Shown: positions 9,012-18,220 of the stretch, in pieces | Layout of the letters: every line of letters starts with the position of its first letter | Numbering within the stretch: position 1 is the first letter of the stretch | From: Rhizobium leguminosarum | Lineage (GTDB): Bacteria; Pseudomonadota; Alphaproteobacteria; Rhizobiales; Rhizobiaceae | Reading direction: 5' to 3' | Length of the DNA stretch: 64,000 nt | NCBI RefSeq assembly: GCF_001679785.1 | Contig: NZ_CP016289.1 | Coordinates: forward strand, 1 to 64,000 | The notes under the pieces: model-generated | Seen by the model: the letters and a program-made list of their open reading frames with translations, nothing else | What the model was told of the DNA's origin: nothing | Database searches by the model: none | Translations under genes and position numbers: made by a program

Positions 9012-10382
9012 TCAGGCAAAATCGCCGCGGACAACCGCCTCGGCGGCAAGCGCTACACCCAGCAGCGCCTCGTCGCGACGGGCGGTGGCCGAAAGCAGCA
9101 GTCCAACAGGCATGCCGGCCTCGCCGATGCCGCAGGGAATGGAAACGCCGCACCAGTCGAGGAAATTGCCGAGTGCCGTGTTGCGCAACGTCTTGTTGTT
9201 CGTCGCGAAGAACAACTCGTCATCCTGCTCTAGCGGCCCGATCGGCGGAGCGACATGGGCCACAGTCGGAAAGGCGAGCAGCCGGTCGCCGACGAGGCGC
9301 TCGACATCGGCGATCAGGCGACTGCGCGCCTCGAGGATCGCCAGGTAATCCGGCAGCGTCGTCTTGCTTCCGAGACGGGTGCGCATGACGACGCGATGAT
9401 CCATCCTGTCCGCGTCCGCTCCCGCCAAGCGTTCCTGATGAAGCGCGAAAGCCTCCGCTGTGACCAGTGGACCATATCTCGTCATTAGCTCGAATATTTC
9501 GTCGAACGCTGGGATGACGGTGCGGGCAATCTTGGCGCCCGCCTTTTGAAGACGTCCCAAAGCTGCCTCGAATGCGGCGACCACGCCAGCTTCAGCGCCA
9601 TCGAAGACGATATTTTCAGGCACGACGAGTTCCAGCCCTTGCAGGGGATGCGTGGCGACATAAGGCGCCGTCAGGCCGCGCATCGCCGCGTCGATCCAGA
9701 CCGCGTCCCTGACGCTGCGGCAGAGCGGTCCCAGCGAATCCAGGCTCTTTGCCAGCGGATAGACGCCTGCCATCGCGTGGCGGCCGCGCGTCGCCTTGTA
9801 GCCGACGATACCGTTGAAAGCGGCGGGAATACGCACCGAGCCGCCGGTATCGGTGCCCATGGCGACCGGAACCAACCCGGCCGCGACGGCGACACCCGCA
9901 CCGGAGGACGAGCCGCCCGGAATGCGCGGCAGATCGGTGCCGCGCGGATTTGCCGGCGTGCCGTAATGCGGATTGATGCCGAGGCCGGAAAAGGCGAATT
10001 CGCTCATATTGGTGCGTCCGACGGCGACCATGCCCGCCTGCCTGAGCAAAGCGACGACAGCCGCATCGCGCTTGGCCGGCATGTCCTTTGCCAGAACAAC
10101 GGAGCCCGCCGTCGTCGGTAGGCCTTCGATGTCGAAAAGATCCTTCCAGGCTATCGGAATGCCGTCCAGCAATCCAAGCGAGCGCCCTTCCCGCAGACGT
10201 CGCGATGAGGCGCGCGCCTCCTCCATCGCCCGGCTTTCGAGCAACGTGGTGAAGACCGCCTTGTCGGCATAATTCGCGATGGAATCGAAAACCGCCTCGG
10301 CCACCTCGACCGGATCGGCCGCGCCACCTTGAATGAGGACGGAAAGCTGCGCGACCGACATCGCGCCGAAGGATTTGCTCAT
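9012..10382 (-). CDS. Amidase signature family hydrolase
   Basis: Ser-cisSer-Lys amidohydrolase, about 456 residues. The catalytic lysine sits in IPIAWKDLFDIEG, the glycine/serine motif is PGGSSSGAGVAVAAG and the nucleophile region is GTDTGGSVRIPAAFNG. All three catalytic positions are present, so the enzyme should be active. The C-terminal part (LDWCGVSIPCGIGEAGMPVGLLL) is also standard. Members hydrolyse simple amides, Glu-tRNA amide or cyclic ureas; as no gatB/gatC-like gene is near, a catabolic amidase is more likely than GatA. The start ATG at 10382 matches the family N-terminus; an upstream ATG at 10430 is possible. Confidence 0.88.
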   Translation of the reverse strand: MSKSFGAMSVAQLSVLIQGGAADPVEVAEAVFDSIANYADKAVFTTLLESRAMEEARASSRRLREGRSLGLLDGIPIAWKDLFDIEGLPTTAGSVVLAKDMPAKRDAAVVALLRQAGMVAVGRTNMSEFAFSGLGINPHYGTPANPRGTDLPRIPGGSSSGAGVAVAAGLVPVAMGTDTGGSVRIPAAFNGIVGYKATRGRHAMAGVYPLAKSLDSLGPLCRSVRDAVWIDAAMRGLTAPYVATHPLQGLELVVPENIVFDGAEAGVVAAFEAALGRLQKAGAKIARTVIPAFDEIFELMTRYGPLVTAEAFALHQERLAGADADRMDHRVVMRTRLGSKTTLPDYLAILEARSRLIADVERLVGDRLLAFPTVAHVAPPIGPLEQDDELFFATNNKTLRNTALGNFLDWCGVSIPCGIGEAGMPVGLLLSATARRDEALLGVALAAEAVVRGDFA

Positions 10383-10622
10383 GGGACTATCCAGAAGAAA
10401 GATGTTCCTCTCTGGACTACCGCGGATCATTCCGGTGAACCAGAGCTTCACGATATTTTGCATTTATTGGTACGATTTTTTGAACACTGAGTTTGAATAT
10501 CGCCCCTTCAATTGCCACGATCGAAGACACACATGCTGCACGCATGCGGAAGCGGGTTCGGCACGAGGGTGAGAGTTTGCCCTAGAGAGACCGGCGCCGC
10601 ATGTGTTGCAGGAGTAATTAAA

Positions 10623-10937
10623 ATGACAGATTGTGAAACTTTAAGCCGTCGCCAGGATATGGTGACCCTCCATGTAAAAGAGGACGAAACCGCCGGTTTA
10701 GGCGAGCGCGATTATGTAGATCATGTCAGCGCCCAGAAACTTTCGGCCTTCGAGCGCATTGTCGTGGTCGGAGCGCTGGTTCTCTTGAGCTTTGCGGGTT
10801 TTGCCGCATATTCTTCCGGCAATACGGACCCGATGACGACATCGGCCATTGCCGCCCCGGCCGGCGATAACGTGCCGCAGCATCCGGCCTACGGCCATTG
10901 CCGCGACAGCAGCCCCTACGCTGAGAGGGTCTGCTGA
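10623..10937 (+). CDS. Hypothetical protein with one membrane helix
   Basis: 104 residues. A charged N-terminal half (near residues 1-45) is followed by one hydrophobic segment (IVVVGALVLLSFAGFAAY) and a short outer part ending in Cys-rich HCRDSSPYAERVC. The start was chosen at the ATG after GGAGTAATTAAA; the frame stays open further upstream without coding character. Topology suggests a cytoplasmic N-terminus and periplasmic C-terminus. No family was recognised. Two palindromic elements follow the stop. Confidence 0.55.
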   Translation: MTDCETLSRRQDMVTLHVKEDETAGLGERDYVDHVSAQKLSAFERIVVVGALVLLSFAGFAAYSSGNTDPMTTSAIAAPAGDNVPQHPAYGHCRDSSPYAERVC

Positions 10938-10948
10938 TAGCAAAACCA

Positions 10949-10997
10949 CTGCATAATTCCTTAAATCGGAAACCGATTTAAGGATGAAATTATGCAG
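10949..10997. repeat. Palindromic element, CTGCATAATT ends
   Basis: CTGCATAATT at the left end and AATTATGCAG at the right end are exact inverted copies, with an inner palindrome TTAAATCGG / CCGATTTAA. It starts 12 bases after the stop codon of the preceding gene. Confidence 0.75.
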
Positions 10998-11009
10998 TCA
11001 TTCAAAGTG

Positions 11010-11052
11010 CTACAGCGTCCTTTGCGCGTCTCAAAGACGCGCGGCGCTGTAG
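11010..11052. repeat. Palindromic element, CTACAGCG ends
   Basis: CTACAGCG and CGCTGTAG bound the element, and GCGCGTCT / AGACGCGC form the inner stem. It directly follows the preceding palindrome and ends about 60 bases before the next gene. Confidence 0.75.
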
Positions 11053-11113
11053 ATCGCCGGGCGTGAAAACCTTGGCCCAAGCTGCATCGACAGCAGGAAA
11101 AGGGAAAAGGATC

Positions 11114-11554
11114 ATGGCCGGCGACATCGACTACAAGCTTCTCCGCTTCATCGACGCCCAGAACGGCGTCTACGAACAAGCGCTCCTAGAGCTGAAAGCC
11201 GGGCGCAAGACCTCCCACTGGATGTGGTTCATCTTCCCGCAAATCGCCGGTCTCGGTACCTCGCCGATGGCCGAAAGATATGCGATCCGCTCAGCCGAGG
11301 AAGCGGCCGCCTATCTCGCCGATCCCATTCTCTCAAGCCGGCTGCTGCGTTGCGTCGAGGCGATCCTGTCGGTGGACGGCCGATCGGCGCACGAAATCCT
11401 GGGTTCACCCGACGACCTCAAGCTGCGCTCGTCGATGACCTTGTTTGCCGCGATCAGCGACCATGGTTCGCCCTTCCACCGGGTGGTGGAGCATTTCTAT
11501 CAGGGAAAATTCGACGATCGGACGATGGAAATCCTCAATGCCAGCACAGACTGA
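11114..11554 (+). CDS. DUF1810 family protein
   Basis: 146 residues. The conserved block KTSHWMWFIFPQIAGLG followed by SPMAERYAI is diagnostic of DUF1810, a small soluble bacterial family once compared to calpastatin. Further family blocks are PILSSRLLRC, LGSPDDLKLRSSMTLFA and HFYQGKFDDRT. The start ATG follows AAAAGG by 3 bases and matches the usual family N-terminus; the ORF extends further upstream without support. No biochemical role is established for the family, and the neighbours give no clue. Confidence 0.85.
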   Translation: MAGDIDYKLLRFIDAQNGVYEQALLELKAGRKTSHWMWFIFPQIAGLGTSPMAERYAIRSAEEAAAYLADPILSSRLLRCVEAILSVDGRSAHEILGSPDDLKLRSSMTLFAAISDHGSPFHRVVEHFYQGKFDDRTMEILNASTD

Positions 11555-11601
11555 TTTTATACCAGTCGGCTTAAATCTGAATGCTGTTGCAAATTTAAGA
11601 G

Positions 11602-11790
11602 TTATCGGCCCGGCCTGCTCTCGAGCGTAGCAATTTCCTCGGAAATTTCGCTCAGCCGCTGACGCAAATCGCTGTCGGTGCCGTCATCGACCTCTTCCTC
11701 GCCGAAACAATAGCGCGCATCATGGAGCTCCAGCTTGGCTTCGAGCTCGGCGCGTTTGGCATACAGGCGTTTGAGATAGACGTAGTTCAT
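11602..11790 (-). CDS. Small coiled-coil protein, hypothetical
   Basis: 62 residues, highly charged, with heptad-like spacing of Leu/Ile in two stretches (YLKRLYAKRAELEAKLELHD, then LRQRLSEISEEIATLES) separated by an acidic loop EEEVDDGTDSD. This predicts a helical hairpin or coiled coil. AGGCAGGGAG stands before the ATG. It is convergent with the DUF1810 gene. The function is unknown. Confidence 0.6.
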   Translation of the reverse strand: MNYVYLKRLYAKRAELEAKLELHDARYCFGEEEVDDGTDSDLRQRLSEISEEIATLESRPGR

Positions 11791-11863
11791 CTCCCTGCCT
11801 CCACATCGCCCTCGGGTTAGTTTAAAAACGGCATGGAAGCGGTAAGGTTCCCCTCTTGGGCGG

Positions 11864-12487
11864 TCAGGCGAAAGAAGCGATCGCCGCGTGGCAGGCCTTG
11901 GCGAAATGACCGCAGCAACCGGCAGCGCCCATGGCCTGGCGGCTGACGCGCGCGCCTTCGAGCAGCAGCGTCAATGTATCGGCAAGAAGCTGGGGTTCGC
12001 GCGCGCCGGCCGCCGAACAGAGCGCGGCCAGACGATCACGCTGTTCGGCCTTGTGCCGCTCGATCATTTCGTGGGCCGGATGGCCCTCGCCCTTCAGCTC
12101 GATGGCGGCATTGGCGAGATCGCAGCCGGCGGGCTCGCCGTTCAGACATTGCGCCCGCATCTCCACCCAGGCGTCCAGCTGGGCGCGCGGATTGTCGGGA
12201 TAGGCCGATTCCAGATCGCGCCAGATGGCACCCGCCTTTTCGGAGGCGCGGCGAAGCGTCTCGCAGACGAGCTCGTCCTTCGAGCCGAAATGCCGGTAGA
12301 GCGTCATCTTGTTGGTCAGAGCCGCGTCGGCAATGGCATCGACGCCGATGCCGCGGATGCCGCGCTCGCGGAAAAGCTCCGAGGCGGTCGAGACGATACG
12401 CTCCCGCGGCGGGATGCGATCTTCTGGAACGGCTGCGGAGATTTCGTTCGAAGTTTCTGATTTTTTTGCGGACGTAGTCCTTGACAT
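11864..12487 (-). CDS. TetR-family transcriptional repressor
   Basis: 207 residues. The N-terminal helix-turn-helix reads REERG-type TetR sequence: RERIVSTASELFRERGIRGI, then VDAIADAALTNKMTLYRHFG with SKDELV. The C-terminal ligand domain contains three cysteines (GCDLANAA, GCCGHFA). The start is the ATG at 12487; a TTG one codon upstream is the longer alternative. Two 10-base palindromes with an ACCG/CGGT core lie directly in front of the gene, which suggests autorepression and control of the divergent small gene at 12615. The ligand is unknown. Confidence 0.88.
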   Translation of the reverse strand: MSRTTSAKKSETSNEISAAVPEDRIPPRERIVSTASELFRERGIRGIGVDAIADAALTNKMTLYRHFGSKDELVCETLRRASEKAGAIWRDLESAYPDNPRAQLDAWVEMRAQCLNGEPAGCDLANAAIELKGEGHPAHEMIERHKAEQRDRLAALCSAAGAREPQLLADTLTLLLEGARVSRQAMGAAGCCGHFAKACHAAIASFA

Positions 12488-12494
12488 CAATGTG

Positions 12495-12531
12495 ACCGAT
12501 CGGTAACAAATGCATTGTTACTTACCGGTAA
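12495..12531. promoter_or_regulatory. Probable TetR operator pair
   Basis: ACCGATCGGT (12495-12504) and TTACCGGTAA (12522-12531) are perfect palindromes 27 bases apart (start to start), joined by the near-palindrome GTAACAAATGCATTGTTAC. They begin 8 bases upstream of the TetR start codon and precede the divergent gene by about 85 bases. Confidence 0.6.
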
Positions 12532-12614
12532 CACCGCGAAACGCGAAAGTCAATGCCGAGGGCATGGCAGCGGAAAGTGGAACACGGGCGACCGCCCACG
12601 AAAGGAGGACAACC

Positions 12615-12830
12615 ATGACAAAGACCAGAGATGACCTGACGATAGCCGAAGCCCTTCGCGACCCCCTGATCGCCATGGTGTTGCGCGCCGACGGCGTAAA
12701 GCTTGAAGACTTCAAGCAACTCCTGGAGTCGGCCGCCCGCAAACGCGAACCGCGCTCGAAATCGGTGGGCAATATGATCGGAGCACTCGCAAGCCGCGCC
12801 AATCTGCCGGCAGTGCCCTGCTTCGGCTGA
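12615..12830 (+). CDS. Small hypothetical protein divergent from TetR gene
   Basis: 71 residues, soluble, rich in Ala, Arg and Lys. A near-perfect ribosome site AAAGGAGG precedes the ATG by 7 bases, which fixes the start; the frame continues upstream without coding signs. Visible segments are LTIAEALRDPLIAMVLRADG and KLEDFKQLLESAARK, both likely helices. The position facing the TetR gene across paired palindromes suggests it is the regulated target. No family was recognised with confidence. Confidence 0.65.
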   Translation: MTKTRDDLTIAEALRDPLIAMVLRADGVKLEDFKQLLESAARKREPRSKSVGNMIGALASRANLPAVPCFG

Positions 12831-12914
12831 AGACGCCGCTTAAACAGCTTGGGGATCTCTCCCTGCCCCCGTCAAGGGCTGCCGTCACAACCAGACGGCG
12901 GCCTTTGCCGCTTT

Positions 12915-12954
12915 AAAGCATGTCGCGCAAAAGTGTGCAGCGGAATTGCGCGCT

Positions 12955-12955
<1 letters not shown>
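12915..12955. repeat. Dispersed element, CATGTCGCGCAAAAGTGTGC type
   Basis: Contains GCATGTCGCGCAAAAGTGTGCAGCGG, which in reverse complement resembles the CCGCTCACACTTTTCGG core of the other elements in this window. The inverted GCGCAA / TTGCGC pair forms a stem. It ends at the stop codon of the SDR gene. Confidence 0.55.
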
Positions 12956-14330
<1,375 letters not shown>

Positions 14331-14366
14331 TATCTTCTGTTGCGATTTGCCTCTACGACAGCTATG

Positions 14367-14385
14367 CCATAGTAATGTAACATAA
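14367..14385. promoter_or_regulatory. Putative IclR operator, copy 1
   Basis: CCATAGTAATGTAACATAA, 12 bases before the IclR gene start. It matches 15 of 19 positions of CCATAGTTATGCTATATAA at 16537-16555, upstream of the metallohydrolase. It overlaps an 11-base palindrome CTATGCCATAG (14362-14372). Confidence 0.5.
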
Positions 14386-14396
14386 TCGCGTTTTTC

Positions 14397-15245
14397 ATGA
14401 GGTGCGTGGAATTGGACGGAAAGACATCCCCCGCGGTTTACTCCGAAGATGAGGGCGTTGCCGACGAGGCTACTGGCAAGGGCGCGAGGCGCGCACGCGT
14501 CAGCGGCATAGACCGGGCACTTCAAGTGATCGACCATCTTTACGAGACCGGATCACCCGCCGGCGTCTACGCCATCGCCAAGGCGGTGAAGGCGCCGCTG
14601 TCGACCGTTTACGTCATCGTCGACGATCTCGTCGAGAAGAACATGCTGACGCGCCAGGCCGACGGCTCAATCTGGCTCGGCGCGCGGCTCTACCATTACG
14701 GCCTTGCCTATGCCAGGTCGCTGGATTTCATGAGCATCGCTACCCACGAAATGCACGATCTCTGCCGCCAGGCCGGCGAAACCGTGCAGGTCTGCGGTCG
14801 TGACGGCGACTATATGCTGGTACTGGCCATGGCCGACGGCCCAAGCCATTTTCAGGTGGCGTCCCGCGTCGGCACAAGGGTGCCGCTGAACTGGACGGCC
14901 TCCGGCCGCCTGCTCGTCGGCCACCTGGCCGAGGAGGAGCGCATCGAATTGTTCAAACGCTGCGCCCGCTCTTCACCGACCGGCCGCGCCGAGATCGATC
15001 CAGGCACGCTGTCGGAAGCCGCCGGCAAGGCCTTCGAGTCGCGGCTGTCGATCCAGGCGGGAGAATCGGATTATGCGGTTGCCTGCATCGCCTCGCCGAT
15101 CTGCGATCGCGACGGCCAGTGCGTCGCCACCATTTCCATCGTGCTGCCGGAACAGAAGGCGTTTTCCGACGAGAACCATTATACGGCGCATGTGCGCAGT
15201 TCAGCGGAGCGGATCGAAAAGCTGATGGGCTGGCGCAACCGCTGA
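14397..15245 (+). CDS. IclR-family transcriptional regulator
   Basis: 282 residues. N-terminal winged helix (near residues 35-100): SGIDRALQVIDHLYETGSPA, then AIAKAVKAPLSTVYVIVDDL. The C-terminal IclR effector domain contains VPLNWTASGRLLVGHL and a late SDYAVACIASPICDRDGQ segment; the cysteine and Ser/Thr pattern is typical of regulators that sense small organic acids. The convergent metallohydrolase ends 22 bases beyond its stop, and both genes carry the same upstream motif, so this protein probably controls itself and that enzyme. Whether it activates or represses cannot be seen. Confidence 0.88.
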   Translation: MRCVELDGKTSPAVYSEDEGVADEATGKGARRARVSGIDRALQVIDHLYETGSPAGVYAIAKAVKAPLSTVYVIVDDLVEKNMLTRQADGSIWLGARLYHYGLAYARSLDFMSIATHEMHDLCRQAGETVQVCGRDGDYMLVLAMADGPSHFQVASRVGTRVPLNWTASGRLLVGHLAEEERIELFKRCARSSPTGRAEIDPGTLSEAAGKAFESRLSIQAGESDYAVACIASPICDRDGQCVATISIVLPEQKAFSDENHYTAHVRSSAERIEKLMGWRNR

Positions 15246-15267
15246 GGATTGCGCCCTTCAGCGGATC

Positions 15268-16485
15268 CTACCTGTAGGAATAGCCGTGGCTGTGGCGCAC
15301 CAGCTTGCGCGCCCGCGGCACATAGCGGCTGGCAGCGAAAGCATCGGCGCCTATTACCGCGTAGCGCGGCTCGAACAGCTTATTGAGGACCGAAACGTCG
15401 CCGTTGGAATCCGTCGCCTCGAGGTTGGAATCGACCAGGTCGAAAATGGTGAATTCGGCTTGCGAGCCGACCGAAAGCCGGTTCTCCATCGACAGCTTGA
15501 TGACGGATGCCGGCGCATGGGTGACGGCTTCCACCACCTTGTCGAAAGGCATGCCGACGCTGAGGAGTTTAGACATCGTCGTCGCCAGATCCCAGACCGG
15601 GAAGTTCATCGAATGTCCGTGCAGATCGGTCGAGATCGAGAACGGCAGAAGCCCGCGCGCGATCGCCGCCTCGGCGACCTTGAAGGAGAAGGAGGCGCCG
15701 CCATGGCCGATGTCGAGGCGGATGCCCTCGGAGGCGCAGCGCTCGGCGAGATTGAAAAGGTCCTCGTCCTCCATGATGCTCGACCCGGCCTTGCCGTTGA
15801 AGCAATGGGTGACGACGTCGCCGGGGCCGAGAATCTCCAACACCTCGTCATAGAGCGCCGGCGGCTCGCCAACATGCACCATCATCGGCACTTTCAAGAT
15901 CTTGGCGATCTTCTTGCCGAGCTTGACGGGAGTGACGCCCCAGGAGCCGGTGATGACATGGCTGGCGCGCACCTTGATGCCGACGATGTGCTCGCTGTTT
16001 TCGGCATAGACTTCGAGAATGCGATCGAGATCGATATCGCGGATATCCCGCAATTCCGCGACGCGGTTGCAGGCGACGAGGCCGATCGAGCCGAGGTTCA
16101 GGAAGGCCTTGATGCGTTCGCGCGAGGGCTCGATGATATATTCCCGGAAGCCATGGAAGTTCGCCTCACCGGCCGAACCGGCATCGACCAGCGTGGTGAC
16201 GCCGCGCTCGACGCCGCATTCGGACGGGCGGATGGAAATATCGGTGCCGCCGTGCCAGATATGCACGTGCAGATCGACCCAGCCCGGCGAAATGAAGGCG
16301 CCTTTGCCCTCGATGCGCGTCACATCCTGCGAGACGGAACGCGACGGACCGATCTCGGCGATCCTGCCGTCGGCATTGACGAGAATGTCGGTTGCCCCCT
16401 CTGATGTGCCAGAACCGAAAGCCATCGGTTTGACATTGGTGAGGAGAAGCGGCTTCTTCGTCTGGTCGCCGGGCATGACATGCAT
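15268..16485 (-). CDS. Amidohydrolase/deacetylase-family metallohydrolase
   Basis: 405 residues, TIM-barrel amidohydrolase superfamily (dihydroorotase / D-aminoacylase branch). Metal ligands visible: HVH in PGWVDLHVHIWHGG, a lysine in IVGIKVRASHV that is probably carbamylated, histidines in MMVHVGEPP and VVTHCFNG, and the aspartate in ISTDLHGHSMN. The N- and C-terminal beta-sandwich strands are present (VNADGRIAEIG; QAEFTIFDLVD). The start ATG follows AAAGGA. A 7-base hairpin GACCGAG/CTCGGTC (16502-16522) sits in the leader. The substrate is probably an N-acyl or cyclic amide, but it is unproved. Confidence 0.85.
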   Translation of the reverse strand: MHVMPGDQTKKPLLLTNVKPMAFGSGTSEGATDILVNADGRIAEIGPSRSVSQDVTRIEGKGAFISPGWVDLHVHIWHGGTDISIRPSECGVERGVTTLVDAGSAGEANFHGFREYIIEPSRERIKAFLNLGSIGLVACNRVAELRDIRDIDLDRILEVYAENSEHIVGIKVRASHVITGSWGVTPVKLGKKIAKILKVPMMVHVGEPPALYDEVLEILGPGDVVTHCFNGKAGSSIMEDEDLFNLAERCASEGIRLDIGHGGASFSFKVAEAAIARGLLPFSISTDLHGHSMNFPVWDLATTMSKLLSVGMPFDKVVEAVTHAPASVIKLSMENRLSVGSQAEFTIFDLVDSNLEATDSNGDVSVLNKLFEPRYAVIGADAFAASRYVPRARKLVRHSHGYSYR

Positions 16486-16536
16486 TCCTTTCGAAGTCTT
16501 GGACCGAGATCGCTCCTCGGTCCTCCGTCTAAAATT

Positions 16537-16555
16537 CCATAGTTATGCTATATAA
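16537..16555. promoter_or_regulatory. Putative IclR operator, copy 2
   Basis: CCATAGTTATGCTATATAA, about 50 bases upstream of the metallohydrolase start on the minus strand. See copy 1 at 14367-14385. The remaining gap to 16690 contains a GGCGCGC/GCGCGCC hairpin (16634-16657) past the sigma-factor gene, without a clear T-run. Confidence 0.5.
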
Positions 16556-16690
16556 ATCTTTATAATAGAATAAAGCCGAGGATGCCGCTGTCAAGAAAAA
16601 TGACGCGGCTGACACCGCTCAGGAAATGTCAGCGGCGCGCTCCTTGCGAAGCGCGCCGATCTCGAAGATCCGGAAAATTCGCGTTTATTT

Positions 16691-17560
16691 TCAATCCCCA
16701 AGGATCGAATAGTCGAGCCTTTCCAGGTGCTCCGGATCAGCGATGGCGTCGATTGCGGCGATCCTGCCATCGGCGATCGTCAGCGCCACGACGACGCGGA
16801 GCTGGCCCTGGATCTCCACGACGAATCCAAGCTCACCGCCGACGATGGCGATTTCGGCTGCCTGCGCCCGACCCTTGAAGGCTTCGGCCACGTCAGTTGC
16901 GCCGCGCATTTCACCAATGGTGCCGAAGCGGGCGGCCGTCGCATCCGGCCGGAAGACGACGTCAGGGGCAAGCACCGCGATCAATCCCTCCAGATCGCCA
17001 TTGCGCGAGGCCGTCAGAAAGGCCTCGGCGATCGTCCGCTTGCGGCCGAAATCGACATCAGGCGCTTCGTCCACCCCCTGCACCCGGCGGCGGGCGCGGC
17101 TTGCGAGCTGGCGGGTGGCGGCGGACGAACGGCCGATGATCGGCGCAATCTCGTCGAAGGGCAGATCGAACATGTCGTGCAGCACGAAGGCGACACGTTC
17201 GGCGGGCGCCAGCGTCTGCAGCACGACGAGCAGCGCCAGACCGACCGAATCGGCAAAGGCGGCTTCGCGCTCGGGATCGTTCGCCGGATCGGCGATCCCG
17301 GCATGAACAGGCGCCTCCAGCGGCTCCTCGCGCCGGGTCTTGCGGGCGCGCAGCATGTCGAGGCAGATGCGCGCCACCACCGTCGTCAGCCAACCGCCGA
17401 GATTGCCGACCCCTGTCGTATCGGTGCGGCCAAGCCGCAGCCAGGCCTCCTGAACGGCATCCTCCGCCTCGCTGCGCGAGCCGAGCATGCGATAGGCCGC
17501 GGCCCGCAGATGCGCTCTGTTCGCCTCGAATTCTTCAGTCAGCCATTTTTTCTCGTCCAT
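16691..17560 (-). CDS. ECF sigma factor of the ECF41/SigJ type with C-terminal SnoaL-like domain
   Basis: 289 residues. Region 2 (near residues 10-80): ANRAHLRAAAYRMLGSRSEA, then EDAVQEAWLRL. Region 4 (near 125-170): LAPAERVAFVLHDMFDLPFD, then APIIGRSSAATRQLASRARR. The last 120 residues form a SnoaL/NTF2-like domain, as in ECF41 proteins, where it controls sigma activity without an anti-sigma factor. The C-terminal ADPEHLERL resembles the family NPDKL motif, but the linker WLPEP motif is not visible; PLEAPV stands there. It is divergent from a carboxymuconolactone-decarboxylase-like gene, the standard ECF41 partner. Confidence 0.9.
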   Translation of the reverse strand: MDEKKWLTEEFEANRAHLRAAAYRMLGSRSEAEDAVQEAWLRLGRTDTTGVGNLGGWLTTVVARICLDMLRARKTRREEPLEAPVHAGIADPANDPEREAAFADSVGLALLVVLQTLAPAERVAFVLHDMFDLPFDEIAPIIGRSSAATRQLASRARRRVQGVDEAPDVDFGRKRTIAEAFLTASRNGDLEGLIAVLAPDVVFRPDATAARFGTIGEMRGATDVAEAFKGRAQAAEIAIVGGELGFVVEIQGQLRVVVALTIADGRIAAIDAIADPEHLERLDYSILGD

Positions 17561-17561
17561 T

Positions 17562-17588
17562 TGTCACATTCCTCCGCTGCGTTCCGTC
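17562..17588 (+). promoter_or_regulatory. Predicted ECF41-dependent promoter for the AhpD-like gene
   Basis: TGTCACA (17562-17568), 16 bases, then CGTC (17585-17588). This matches the -35/-10 elements described for ECF41 sigma factors, as I recall them. It points at the gene starting at 17668, leaving a leader of about 70 bases. Confidence 0.7.
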
Positions 17589-17596
17589 AAAGCCAT

Positions 17597-17623
17597 GACG
17601 CATGAAACCCGGCCGATGTGACA
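17597..17623 (-). promoter_or_regulatory. Predicted ECF41-dependent promoter for the sigma factor gene
   Basis: On the minus strand TGTCACA (17623-17617), 16 bases, then CGTC (17600-17597). This is the exact mirror of the plus-strand site 8 bases away and points at the sigma gene start at 17560. It predicts autoregulation. Confidence 0.7.
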
Positions 17624-17667
17624 GCGCCGGCGGATCGTCGAACACGAAACGTATAAGGAGACATATC

Positions 17668-18126
17668 ATGCAGGAGCGAATGGGAAATCCCGCCCTCGTC
17701 CTTCCCGCGGCCATGCAGGCGCTGGCGGCTCTCAGCAAGGTGCCGGCCGAAACCGGCCTTTCGCCCAAGCTGCTCGAACTCGTCAATCTGCGCGCCAGCC
17801 AGATCAACGGCTGCAGCGTCTGTGTCGACGGGCATCCGCGCATTGCAAAGAAGCTCGGTGAAACGGACGAACGGCTTTTCGCCATCGGCGCCTGGCGCGA
17901 CTCGCCCTATTTCAGTGACGCCGAGCGGGCAGCCCTTGCGCTGACCGAGGCGGTGACCCGCGTCAGCGACCGCGCCGATCCGGTGCCGGATGATATCTGG
18001 GACGAAGCAACGCGGCACTATGACGGCAAGAGCCTTGCGGCACTCGTCATCGCCATCGCCAATATCAATGTGTGGAACCGGCTGAACATCGCCACCCGCC
18101 AGATCGCCGGGGCCTGGAAGCCGTAA
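17668..18126 (+). CDS. Carboxymuconolactone decarboxylase / AhpD-like protein
   Basis: 152 residues. The AhpD core motif INGCSVCVDGH places Cys49, Cys52 and His56 as in peroxidase-type members, so a thiol redox role (hydroperoxide reduction or disulfide relay) is more likely than true carboxymuconolactone decarboxylation. The flanking helices (LSPKLLELVNLRASQ; DAERAALALTEAVTRV) fit the family. AAGGAG stands before the ATG; the longer frame upstream runs through the promoter. It is divergent from the ECF41 sigma factor and is its predicted target. Confidence 0.9.
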   Translation: MQERMGNPALVLPAAMQALAALSKVPAETGLSPKLLELVNLRASQINGCSVCVDGHPRIAKKLGETDERLFAIGAWRDSPYFSDAERAALALTEAVTRVSDRADPVPDDIWDEATRHYDGKSLAALVIAIANINVWNRLNIATRQIAGAWKP

Positions 18127-18220
18127 ACGGCGAGGTTGCCGGCAGCGCGTCACCCCTGCGCCGCCGGCAACCACCATCCCTAATCCACATGGCTTCAGGC
18201 CATGCGAAACAATCAGTCGT

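Noticed and set aside
16634..16657. Terminator after the ECF41 gene
   Set aside because: GGCGCGC/GCGCGCC hairpin exists but no T-run follows on the minus strand, so it was not called a terminator.
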